From: Ignavibacteria bacterium
GTDB lineage: Bacteria > Bacteroidota > Ignavibacteria > Tepidaquicellales > OLB5
Length of the DNA stretch: 19,535 bases
NCBI GenBank assembly: GCA_030835005.1
Contig: JAUQWT010000419.1
Location: 1-19,535 of the forward strand
Direction of reading: 5' to 3'
Shown: one piece after another, positions 6,736-14,358 of the stretch
How the letters are laid out: every line of letters starts with the position of its first letter
Position numbering within the stretch: position 1 is the stretch's first letter
Position numbers and translations under genes: made by a program
Notes under the pieces: generated by a model
What the model saw: the letters and a program-made list of their open reading frames with translations, nothing else
Told to the model about the DNA's origin: nothing
Databases searched by the model: none

Positions 6736-7659
6736 TTACTCATTAACTTTTTCTACATCTTCCATCTTATCAACACCTGATGTATTAACAGAGTTATCTA
6801 TTCTCTTGATCAGACCCTGTAATACTCTGCCCGGACCTAGCTCTATGAAATCCCTTGCTCCATCTTTTATCATATTGACGATACTTTCGTCCCACCTTAC
6901 TGAGGAAGTTAACTGGTCATACAAAGATTTTCTTATTCTATCCACTTCAGTTTGAGGTGTAATGGCCTTTCCTGTCACATTAGTATAAACCGGAATCTGA
7001 ACTTTCTTGAATTCGGTTGAGTCAAGTGCGGCCTTAAAATCTTCCCTGGCAGATTCCATCAAAGGTGAATGAAATGCACCGTGAACTATGAGTTCTTTTG
7101 CAAGTTTTGCACCACCTTCTTTGGCCAAAACCATAGCCTTTCTTACTCCGTCAATACTTCCGGATATTACAATCTGCCCGGGAGAATTGAAATTCGCTAC
7201 CTGGACAATTCCTTCAGAAGAGGCTTGTCTGCACATTTCTTCAAGAGTATCTGATTTCAGTCCGATTATCGCAGCCATAGTACCTTTATTTAAATCCCCT
7301 GCTTTCTGCATAAGCTCTCCCCTCAGTTTCACGAGCTTTAAGCCGTCTTCAAAACCAAGGGAACCTGCTTTTATCAGCGCTGAGAATTCTCCCAAAGAAT
7401 GACCTGCAGTATAACTTGCTGAAATTCGTTTGACCAATCGGGTAACAGCCACAGAGTGAAGCACAATTGCGGGCTGGGTAATGCATGTTTGCTTTAATTT
7501 TTCCTCAGGCCCTTCAAAACAGATCGAGGAAATATCATAACCAAGTATTTCAATAGCCTGAAAGTATAGATCTTTGACATCAGGGTATGACTCATACAAA
7601 TCTTTACCCATTCCAACATATTGAGACCCCTGTCCGGGGTAAACAAATGCAGTACTCAT
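6736..7659 (-). CDS. fabD: Malonyl-CoA:ACP transacylase FabD
   Basis: FabD moves malonyl groups from CoA to acyl carrier protein, supplying the extender for fatty-acid synthesis. The protein of 307 residues has the N-terminal FVYPGQGSQ, the nucleophile elbow GHSLG with S88, R113 for the malonyl carboxylate, and H197 in GAFHSPLM. All the key residues are therefore present. The ATG at 7659-7657 gives MSTAFVYPGQG, the usual FabD start. A TTG three codons upstream would only add residues with no family support. It leads a fabD-fabG pair and is divergent from the polysaccharide operon across 248 bases. fabH and plsX, frequent neighbours, are absent from this window. Confidence 0.94.
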   Translation of the reverse strand: MSTAFVYPGQGSQYVGMGKDLYESYPDVKDLYFQAIEILGYDISSICFEGPEEKLKQTCITQPAIVLHSVAVTRLVKRISASYTAGHSLGEFSALIKAGSLGFEDGLKLVKLRGELMQKAGDLNKGTMAAIIGLKSDTLEEMCRQASSEGIVQVANFNSPGQIVISGSIDGVRKAMVLAKEGGAKLAKELIVHGAFHSPLMESAREDFKAALDSTEFKKVQIPVYTNVTGKAITPQTEVDRIRKSLYDQLTSSVRWDESIVNMIKDGARDFIELGPGRVLQGLIKRIDNSVNTSGVDKMEDVEKVNE

Positions 7660-7907
7660 AAGTAACAAATATAATTAATGCTTAGTTAACATTGAAGTCT
7701 CAGAATTTCCCGCAGATTCAGATTTGCAAAAACTACACATTAATTATCGAAATATACAATTTCTAATAACTTAAATGAGACTTTCTAACTTCCTATCCAG
7801 TATAATGCTTTGTAAAAACGCTAAAAATTTACTATTTTACTTTGAGTTATAGGCATTGACAATGTAATTATTGTTGATAATCTTTCGTAAAATAAGATGA
7901 AATTCTA
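7660..7907. promoter_or_regulatory. Divergent intergenic region between fabD and the polysaccharide operon
   Basis: This AT-rich 248-base spacer should carry promoters for both directions. On the plus strand the best candidate is TTGACA (7856-7861), 16 bases, then TAATCT (7878-7883), which would start transcription about 18 bases before the SLBB gene. On the minus strand TATATTTG sits close to the fabD ATG. It matches TAnnTTTG but leaves almost no leader and has no clear -33 element. No strong operator palindrome is visible. All assignments here are tentative. Confidence 0.4.
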
Positions 7908-8423
7908 ATGAAATACTTTGTTGTACTGGTTTTTCTGGCAATGCTGGTAAATATGACGTTTTCGCAGGATGATGATGATTTGATCTTGGGAAACTCCCAA
8001 AAGAATAAGAGCGGTGCGTTTTTTGATTTAAGTGATCCAACAGGCGTAAATATTGAAGTGAGTCTTTGGGGATATTCAAAATTTCCTGGAAGATACCTGG
8101 TACCAATTAACACAACATTTCTGGATCTTATGAGTTTTTCAGGTGGACCGACTGATGAATCAAACCTAGAAGATATTAGAATACTCCGAAATGCAGGAGA
8201 TTCTCTGAAGAAAGTCCAGGTAATAAGAATGAATTACAATGATTTGTTGTGGGGCGACAATTTGTCATCCAAACAGAAAATGAATCCTGTTCTTCAATCC
8301 GGAGATATCGTTTTGATTAAGAAAGAAAAGAGATATACATTCCGTGAAGACCTTAGTTTATATATCCCTATTTTTACCACTCTTTTCTCTATTGCAACAT
8401 TCATTATAACATTAAACAGGTAA
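7908..8423 (+). CDS. Short SLBB-domain polysaccharide-export protein with C-terminal TM helix
   Basis: The 171-residue protein has a signal peptide (about 1-19, ending TFSQ). It then has an acidic linker and a single SLBB beta-grasp domain (about 47-145) recognisable by WGYSKFPGRYLVP, LMSFSGGP and LQSGDIVLI. A hydrophobic C-terminal helix (about 151-169) follows. SLBB domains occur in Wza-type outer-membrane export channels. This one lacks the N-terminal Poly_export domain and is about half the length of Wza. It may form only the membrane-proximal part of the channel, or be an accessory ring between Wza and Wzc. It is the first gene of the operon, with wzc starting 5 bases after its stop. A helix at the C-terminal end is compatible with the alpha-helical outer-membrane barrel of Wza, but that is inference. 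Confidence 0.78.
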   Translation: MKYFVVLVFLAMLVNMTFSQDDDDLILGNSQKNKSGAFFDLSDPTGVNIEVSLWGYSKFPGRYLVPINTTFLDLMSFSGGPTDESNLEDIRILRNAGDSLKKVQVIRMNYNDLLWGDNLSSKQKMNPVLQSGDIVLIKKEKRYTFREDLSLYIPIFTTLFSIATFIITLNR

Positions 8424-8427
8424 TAAT

Positions 8428-10551
8428 ATGGAATCACAGTCGAACGGAAAATCGTTTAACAGCATAGATTCAAACATAAAATCTTCTCACAGCATTAGGT
8501 TTTATTTTAACCTGATCTTAAGGAATAAAGTACCAATATTGTTGAGCCTTGCTGTTGGCTTGATCGTTTCTTATTTCTATGCATATTCACAAGTTGATAT
8601 ATATGCATCAGCATCTTCTTTAAGACTTTCTAAACCTAAAGAAAATGTACTTGAGAACAAGATCTTTTCCGATTTTGAAGGTGAGCTGCCTGAGAGATAT
8701 ATTAATAACGAAGTTGAAATATTGAGATCATTTGCCATCAGAGAAAAGACTGCAAACTCTCTACTCGATTCATTCCAGATTTATAAAGGCAAGGACCCTT
8801 TTCCTCTGCTTTCGGTAAGTCAGGAAAATTTCCTGGAACCAAAGTCGAAGAACCAGATCGCATCATTATTACAGACTTACACAACGGTTTCACAAAAAAG
8901 AGGGTTGGATATAGTATCAATTAAGACCGAGAGCCCTTCACCTTTTGAAACAGCTTTGATTTCAAATTGTTATGCTGAAGCTTATGCTGATTATTCACTA
9001 AAATTTAACCGCGGCCATTTAACATTAAATAGGGAGTTCCTTGAAAAACAGGTACAAGAAAAATATAATTCTTTGCTTCAGACCGAAGACAAGTTGACTA
9101 ATTTTCTAAGAACTGAAAATGTTGTTGAACTAAATTCACAGGCGAACTCTATAATAAATTCACTTTCAAACTTGGAAGCAGATCATGACAGGGCTCTTAT
9201 AGACCTTCAATCCAATGCAAAAGCTTTAACAGAAATTAAGAACGAGCTTGACAGGCTTGACCCAAAATCATCCGACTATTTTGAAAGCAAACTTACTGAC
9301 CCTTATGTAGCTGAATTGCAGCAAGAAATTGTGAAGATGGAAATTCAAAGAGATTTGGCAAAGGTAGGTAATGAAGAAATTATCAAGAATTCAAAATCGT
9401 TAAAAGATATTGACCTGAAGATCTCAGAGCTAAAGAGAACCCTAACTGAGAAAGTAACATCATTAAAAGATGGTGCTTTATCAAATACCCCTGAGGAAGT
9501 TAGGATACTTTCAAATAAATACTTTGAAGCAAAAATTGTCAATTCTCAAGATAAGATCCGTGAGAGTTTTTTGAAAGGAACTCTTGCGAAATACCAAGAT
9601 AAGTTCAACAAACTCCCTGCTCAAAGTATTGAATATGCAAATCTTGAAAGAGAAAGAACTGCAAACGAAAAGATATATCTAATGCTTCTTGAAAAATACC
9701 AGGAAGCGCTTATCAATGAAGAATCGCAGCCTAATAACGTTAAGATTATTGACTACGGTAAAGTACCCAAGGCACCTTCTAAACCAAACAGGTTCTTGAT
9801 CATAACCATAGGATTAATGATTGGTCTTGGTCTGGGTTACGGTTTTGCTCTGCTCAGAAATATCCTTGATGTATCTGTGAAATCACCTGAGGATCTCGAA
9901 AATATCGGAATTGCTCTAATCGGCTGGGTTCCAACTTTCATGCGCGAATCTAACAAATCCAGACGTCATACGCATTCAGAACAAGAACTGGTGTTATCTT
10001 ATAATTCGGATTCTGCCCCAGCGGAAGCTTTCAGAACACTCAGAACAAGGTTACAGTTTTCAAAGCTTGAACCGGAACCAATAAAGACCATATTAATTAC
10101 AAGTTCCATCCCAAGGGAAGGCAAAACAATAATTTCATCTAACCTAGCTGCAAGTTTTGCTCTTTCATCAAGAGTTTTACTACTAGATTGCGATTTCCGC
10201 AAGCCAAGACTTCATAACCTATTCAACATAAAGCGGTATCCGGGATTGTGTGACTACCTGTTTGGGACAGTACCGTTAGAAGAAGCTGTGAGGGAAACAG
10301 CTTTCCCAAACCTGCATTTAATGACATGCGGAACTATTCCTACTAATCCTGCAGAACTTATTGCATCTAAGCATATGCAGACTTTCCTGAACATGATGAA
10401 ACCGAAATATGATTATGTTCTTATTGACTCGCCGCCTTTGGCAACAGTTACAGATGCTGAATTGCTTTCAAGTTATGTTGATGGAACAGTTGTTGTTTGT
10501 CTTGCCAGCAAGACAAGGCTTGATCTGCTTGTCAATACAATTGATACATAG
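8428..10551 (+). CDS. wzc: Wzc-like chain-length determinant / BY-kinase, cut short by in-frame TAG
   Basis: This is an inner-membrane polysaccharide co-polymerase fused to a bacterial tyrosine kinase. TM1 lies at about 34-54, followed by a Wzz-type periplasmic region with long helices (about 195-350) and a GNVR-like stretch, LERERTANEKIYLMLLEKY. TM2 lies at about 455-477 after a Pro-containing element. The cytoplasmic kinase has Walker A SSIPREGKT (K566), Walker A' LLLDCDFRK (D587 and D589) and Walker B YVLIDSPP (D667). It stops at residue 707, inside the helix before the last core strand. The next 66 codons in the same frame encode the normal ending, FIGVVLNN, and a tyrosine cluster. The truncated form should lack autophosphorylation sites and may be unstable. 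A nonsense mutation or sequencing error fits better than programmed readthrough, because TAG is also the ordinary stop of asnB and of the rhodanese gene here. Confidence 0.9.
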   Translation: MESQSNGKSFNSIDSNIKSSHSIRFYFNLILRNKVPILLSLAVGLIVSYFYAYSQVDIYASASSLRLSKPKENVLENKIFSDFEGELPERYINNEVEILRSFAIREKTANSLLDSFQIYKGKDPFPLLSVSQENFLEPKSKNQIASLLQTYTTVSQKRGLDIVSIKTESPSPFETALISNCYAEAYADYSLKFNRGHLTLNREFLEKQVQEKYNSLLQTEDKLTNFLRTENVVELNSQANSIINSLSNLEADHDRALIDLQSNAKALTEIKNELDRLDPKSSDYFESKLTDPYVAELQQEIVKMEIQRDLAKVGNEEIIKNSKSLKDIDLKISELKRTLTEKVTSLKDGALSNTPEEVRILSNKYFEAKIVNSQDKIRESFLKGTLAKYQDKFNKLPAQSIEYANLERERTANEKIYLMLLEKYQEALINEESQPNNVKIIDYGKVPKAPSKPNRFLIITIGLMIGLGLGYGFALLRNILDVSVKSPEDLENIGIALIGWVPTFMRESNKSRRHTHSEQELVLSYNSDSAPAEAFRTLRTRLQFSKLEPEPIKTILITSSIPREGKTIISSNLAASFALSSRVLLLDCDFRKPRLHNLFNIKRYPGLCDYLFGTVPLEEAVRETAFPNLHLMTCGTIPTNPAELIASKHMQTFLNMMKPKYDYVLIDSPPLATVTDAELLSSYVDGTVVVCLASKTRLDLLVNTIDT

Positions 10552-10749
10552 AACAGAATTAATGATACATTCATAGGTGTTGTTCTTAACAATTTTGATT
10601 ATCAGGCATCGTATGGCAGCTATTACAAATACTACTACTATTATTATGGCGCCGAAAAAGGCAAAGATGGAGCAAGTGCCGGGAGTACTTCAACAAATGG
10701 GAGTACAACAAACGGAAGCACCAAAGAAAAGATAACAAAACCGAACTAG
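10552..10749 (+). pseudogene. Disconnected C-terminal end of the Wzc kinase (tyrosine cluster)
   Basis: Directly after the TAG, in the same frame, 65 residues continue to a second TAG at 10747-10749. They begin NRINDTFIGVVLNNF, the last beta-strand of BY-kinases. They continue with DYQASYGSYYKYYYYYYG, which contains ten tyrosines, eight of them in YYKYYYYYY, then a Gly/Ser/Thr/Asn-rich tail (GSTSTNGSTTNGST). Such tyrosine clusters are the autophosphorylation sites of BY-kinases. No in-frame ATG or GTG start is present, so this piece could only be made by readthrough of 10549-10551. The full-length frame would be 773 residues plus whatever residue 708 was, a normal size for the family. Confidence 0.85.
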
Positions 10750-10751
10750 GA

Positions 10752-11042
10752 TTGCAACTAAGGATATTCTTTAAATCATTTCCTGAAACTTCTAAATGTC
10801 CATCTTGCGGGAAAATTGGGACGATAAGACGAAGCAGGGCCAAGAATTTTTTTGAATCGGCAGTTAAAACGACCCGAATTGCCAATTTGTATAAATGCAG
10901 AGAGTGCGGGTGGAGGGGAGTTTTAAAAAAATACTCTGTTAATAGATATTCTTTTGTCACTTTGTTTTTTTATGCATTGCTGATCTTATCTGTTGCTTAT
11001 GTTATTACCCAGGTACTTAAGAATAACTTCGGCGAACAATGA
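10752..11042 (+). CDS. Small zinc-ribbon membrane protein
   Basis: The 96-residue protein has two CxxC knuckles, CPSC (16-19) and CREC (49-52), the second followed by GWRG, as in zinc ribbons. A C-terminal membrane helix follows (about 68-87). The ribbon is basic (IRRSRAKN) and would probably face the cytoplasm. The start is uncertain. The only conventional candidate is TTG at 10752, two bases after the end of the Wzc tail frame, with AGGA immediately before it and too close to be an ideal ribosome site; no in-frame ATG precedes the first CxxC. Translation may depend on coupling to full-length wzc, which the TAG at 10549 would disrupt. Function is unknown. Its place between the kinase and the sugar-modifying genes suggests a role in assembly or regulation of export. 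Confidence 0.68.
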   Translation: MQLRIFFKSFPETSKCPSCGKIGTIRRSRAKNFFESAVKTTRIANLYKCRECGWRGVLKKYSVNRYSFVTLFFYALLILSVAYVITQVLKNNFGEQ

Positions 11043-11054
11043 TAAATACCTCAA

Positions 11055-11612
11055 ATGAATCTACAGAAAGTCGACTTTCATTCTTTTGTTGATGTAAATC
11101 TTGCTGAAAAAGGATTCACGATTGAACATATAACTAAAGATCTCATGGATTCAAGAGTCGATGATTTTATGAATTTTGTGAACTCAATCAGAACTGAGTA
11201 CACTTCATTATATGGCTGGACCGGAGAAAAAAAGGAATATTTCTTAAACCCCTTAAATAATAAATGGGAATACAGTTTTACTATATTGAACAGCAAGAAT
11301 GAGATCTGTTTTGTAAACTTCTCTTCCATTTATGATAATATCATACATAATCATTGTACCTATGCCGGAAAACAAACCCGCGGTCTTGGTTTTGCGAAAC
11401 TTCATATGGTTAAATTATGCCAGGCCGGGCTGGATAGCGGGTTTACTCATCAAGAGGGCTATTGGCCTATGAATAACAACCGTTCAATAATTCTTTTCTT
11501 AAACATGGGCTGGCAAATTGAGAACATTCGCAATGAAAAAGACCTCTTTATGAAAGCAGATCTTCAAAAAGTCAGAGATAAAACTTACGAACTTGTTTTA
11601 GCAAATAAATAA
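11055..11612 (+). CDS. GNAT-family acyltransferase (probable)
   Basis: The 185-residue protein has a GNAT-like core. Strand residues ICFVNFSSIYDNIIHNH lead to a motif-A-like loop AGKQTRGLGFAKLH (about 104-117), where Q/R-x-x-G-x-G/A normally binds the acyl-CoA pyrophosphate. Motif-B-like NNNRSIILFLNMGWQ (about 140-154) corresponds to the N-x-x-A/S...G-[FW] segment. It probably transfers an acetyl or longer acyl group to an amine. Position in the operon favours an amino sugar or sugar-linked amine. The gene starts 12 bases after the zinc-ribbon gene, and its stop abuts the ATG of the FabG-like SDR directly, so the two are likely coupled and functionally linked. The acceptor is not deducible. 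Confidence 0.68.
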   Translation: MNLQKVDFHSFVDVNLAEKGFTIEHITKDLMDSRVDDFMNFVNSIRTEYTSLYGWTGEKKEYFLNPLNNKWEYSFTILNSKNEICFVNFSSIYDNIIHNHCTYAGKQTRGLGFAKLHMVKLCQAGLDSGFTHQEGYWPMNNNRSIILFLNMGWQIENIRNEKDLFMKADLQKVRDKTYELVLANK

Positions 11613-12347
11613 ATGTCGAATAAAAATGTACTGCTTATCGGGGCATCCGGCGGGCTTGGTGAACATATCACAAAAGGGCTTGCGGCTGCTGGCTTTAATC
11701 TAGCACTTCACTACAACGATAGTCTAAACAAACTTGAAATGGTTGCTAACAAAATAAAAGATCAAGATGTTAAATGCAAAACTTATAAGGCAGATATAAC
11801 TTCGGAAGACCAGATAACTTTTATGATAAAGAACATAAAGGAAGATTTCGGTAAGATAGATATTTTGATCAACAATGCAGGTATTTCTATTAACGGCATG
11901 AGCTGGAAGCTCTCCATCAACGACTGGAATAAAGTAGTTGCAGTGAATCTAACAGGTCCGTTTTTGTGCTGTAAGCATGTAATACCGTTAATGAAAGAGA
12001 ATAAGTTCGGCAGGATAATATTTATGTCTTCTGTCGTTCCTCAAATTGGTGTAATTGGAACATCTTCTTATGCTGCTGCAAAGGCAGGATTAAGTGGGCT
12101 TAGTAAAACCATTTCAAAAGAAGTGATAAAGAATAACATTACTTCGAATCTTATCTCTCTGGGTTATTTTGATGCCGGTTTGCTTTATCAGATTCCTGAA
12201 GAAATCCGCGGTCAGATCAAGGAAACTATCCCAATAAAAGATTTTGGAAATCCGATTGAAGTTGTGGAGTGTATAAAGTATTTGAGCAGTGAAAAATCGG
12301 GCTATCTCACAGGTCAGACAATCAACTTAAACGGAGGATTGTTTTAA
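11613..12347 (+). CDS. FabG-like short-chain dehydrogenase in the polysaccharide operon
   Basis: The 244-residue classical SDR has a Rossmann motif GASGGLGE (10-17), NNAG (87-90), catalytic S140, Y153 and K157 in SSVVPQIGVIGTSSYAAAK, and a C-terminal YLTGQTINLNGG. It resembles the FabG encoded at 5965-6714 in overall layout and in its C-terminal motif. It lacks FabG's NAGQ active-site context and the PGFVETDM element (here LGYFDAGL). It may reduce a 3-oxoacyl thioester or a keto-sugar. Because it abuts the GNAT gene with no gap, I favour making a hydroxyacyl group that the GNAT then transfers, but this is inference. asnB begins 3 bases after its stop. Confidence 0.82.
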   Translation: MSNKNVLLIGASGGLGEHITKGLAAAGFNLALHYNDSLNKLEMVANKIKDQDVKCKTYKADITSEDQITFMIKNIKEDFGKIDILINNAGISINGMSWKLSINDWNKVVAVNLTGPFLCCKHVIPLMKENKFGRIIFMSSVVPQIGVIGTSSYAAAKAGLSGLSKTISKEVIKNNITSNLISLGYFDAGLLYQIPEEIRGQIKETIPIKDFGNPIEVVECIKYLSSEKSGYLTGQTINLNGGLF

Positions 12348-12350
12348 TTA

Positions 12351-14300
12351 ATGTGCGGAATTAACGGTATTGTTTCCGCTGATACTGACATTAAAAAAAA
12401 GATTAAGGCTTTGAACAAATTGTTAGTGCATCGTGGACCTGATGATGAAGGGTACGTATTGATAAATGCAAAAACCGGCAAATTCACTCAATGTTCCGGA
12501 ATTGATTCTGTTGATGAAATTCGCTCAGCTTACCCAGATATAGATACCACCAACATGATAGATTTTGATATGGTCTTTGGACATAGAAGGCTTTCTATAA
12601 TTGACTTAAGCAAGAATGGTCATGGCCCTATGGGCAGCACGGACGGAAAAGTCTGGGTTACTTTTAACGGTGAAATTTACAATTACATTGAATTAAGAGA
12701 AGAGTTGATAAGTAGTGGATTTAATTTCCTCACTAAAACCGATACAGAAGTTATTGTGAATTCCTATTTACATTGGGGAATTGACTGTTTGAATAGATTC
12801 AACGGAATGTGGGCTTTCTCGCTATGGGACTCAAGAACAGGTTCATTGTTTCTTTGCAGGGATCGATTCGGAATCAAACCACTTTATTACACATATACAA
12901 AAAGCTACTTTGGCTTTTCGTCTGAAATAAAACCGCTGATATACTTAATGGGGCGGACCCCCGAAATCAATTCTGCAAAGATTCCATTTTACATCATAAA
13001 TGGTAATCGCTTAAATACAATAGATACATATATAAACGGGATTAGTTCTTTGCCTTCATCACACTACCTTGTTTACAAAAATGGTCTAATTGAAACAAGG
13101 CAATACTATGAAATTCCGATCAGAAAAAGTGAGAACAGGAGTGAAAAATCACTTGGTGATGAGATAACTTTCCTCCTGAAAGATTCCATAAAGCTCAGAT
13201 TCAGAAGTGATGTACCGGTAGGTACTTGCTTGAGCGGGGGATTTGACTCATCGAGCATTGTATCATTATCTTCAGGACTGTTCTCCGGCAGGCTTAGCAC
13301 ATTTTCTGCAGTTTGGAATGAACCTGAATGTGATGAGTCTCGTTATATAGACTTAGTGAATCATATTTATGGCTGCCTAGCTCATAAAGTATATCCAAGT
13401 GCTGAAGAATTCGAAAGTGTGTTCAATCAAATAAACTACTTTCAGGAAATTCCAAGCGAAGGACCGGGACTTTATCCTCAATGGTATGTGATGCAAGAAG
13501 CCCGGAATAAAGTAAAAGTATTACTTGACGGACAGGGTGGAGATGAAATATTTGGAGGATATTTCCTTATTGGCGCATACTTAAGAGGTATAATCAAAGA
13601 TAGAAAGTATTCAAAGATCTTGAATGAATATAGAAATTTTCTTAACTACTTGAGAGAAAACGGATTACATTCCTTTGCAAGTTGGCTGTTCCCGAGGCAA
13701 TATAACAAGCTTACAGGTTCAAAGCTGTCACGCAAATACAATATTGTAAATGAACATCTTTGGGAACAGATAGACCGTGATACAATGGTTGAAGAAACTA
13801 ATCCGCCGGAGAGTTTTGGCAATTTTTTCAGCAATATGGCTTACCATTTCATTAGGAATCAAACTCTCCCTACATTACTCCATTATGAAGATAGGAATTC
13901 GATGGCTCATTCTATCGAAAGCAGAGTCCCTTTTTTGGATTACAGGCTCGTAGAGCTGGGAATAAACCTCGATCAAGAGCATCTTACAGATAGAGGTGTT
14001 TCACGCCCTTTATACAGAAAAGCACTTCAACAATATCTTCCAAAAGAGATCACTGATCGCAAGGATAAACTCGGATTTCCAGTCCCGTTTACAAAGTGGA
14101 CAAGATCAGTATTGAAGGACTATGTTACAGATACATTATTAAACAGTAATGCAGGAATATATGAATTTGCAGATTTTGAACAAGTCAAGAAGAACCTTAA
14201 AGATCATTTTGATGAAAGAAGAGATTTTGGCTGGATAATATGGAGGCTGTTAAGTCTTGAATCAGTTTTGAGTATGTACAGAAAATATAATTTCAATTAG
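12351..14300 (+). CDS. asnB: Asparagine synthase-like glutamine amidotransferase (AsnB type)
   Basis: This two-domain enzyme hydrolyses glutamine in an N-terminal Ntn domain and passes ammonia to an ATP-PPi synthetase domain, which adenylates a carboxylate and forms an amide. The 649 residues begin MCGINGIV with the catalytic Cys2, then HRGPDDEG, GHRRLSIIDLS and NGEIYNY. The synthetase P-loop is LSGGFDSS (294-301), followed by DGQGGDEIFGGY and RVPFLDYRLVE. All core motifs are intact. Between HRGPDDEG and GHRRLSIIDLS there are about 40 residues, longer than in minimal AsnB. Homologues in surface-polysaccharide loci often amidate uronic acids or other sugar carboxylates, so this gene may not make free asparagine. 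A 58-base AT-rich gap follows, the longest in the operon. Confidence 0.9.
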   Translation: MCGINGIVSADTDIKKKIKALNKLLVHRGPDDEGYVLINAKTGKFTQCSGIDSVDEIRSAYPDIDTTNMIDFDMVFGHRRLSIIDLSKNGHGPMGSTDGKVWVTFNGEIYNYIELREELISSGFNFLTKTDTEVIVNSYLHWGIDCLNRFNGMWAFSLWDSRTGSLFLCRDRFGIKPLYYTYTKSYFGFSSEIKPLIYLMGRTPEINSAKIPFYIINGNRLNTIDTYINGISSLPSSHYLVYKNGLIETRQYYEIPIRKSENRSEKSLGDEITFLLKDSIKLRFRSDVPVGTCLSGGFDSSSIVSLSSGLFSGRLSTFSAVWNEPECDESRYIDLVNHIYGCLAHKVYPSAEEFESVFNQINYFQEIPSEGPGLYPQWYVMQEARNKVKVLLDGQGGDEIFGGYFLIGAYLRGIIKDRKYSKILNEYRNFLNYLRENGLHSFASWLFPRQYNKLTGSKLSRKYNIVNEHLWEQIDRDTMVEETNPPESFGNFFSNMAYHFIRNQTLPTLLHYEDRNSMAHSIESRVPFLDYRLVELGINLDQEHLTDRGVSRPLYRKALQQYLPKEITDRKDKLGFPVPFTKWTRSVLKDYVTDTLLNSNAGIYEFADFEQVKKNLKDHFDERRDFGWIIWRLLSLESVLSMYRKYNFN

Positions 14301-14358
14301 TATATTAATATTATATTTTTTGATGTTTTAATCAACATTTCATATTATAGATTAAGAA
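14301..14358. other. Longest intra-operon gap, with weak hairpin
   Basis: This 58-base, very AT-rich interval holds a weak stem, ATGTT/AACAT with a 6-base loop. There is no convincing terminator or -35/-10 pair. It could hold an internal promoter for the transglutaminase-like gene, but I cannot name one with confidence. Confidence 0.35.

Noticed and set aside
10549..10551. Pyrrolysine or other recoding of TAG in wzc
   Set aside because: TAG also ends asnB, the rhodanese gene and the Wzc tail itself, and no conserved downstream structure is apparent. A mutation or error is simpler.
10646..10732. Small +1-shifted frame starting with ATG inside the Wzc tail (MAPKKAKMEQ...)
   Set aside because: It has only 28 codons and overlaps the obvious continuation of the kinase; a shadow frame.
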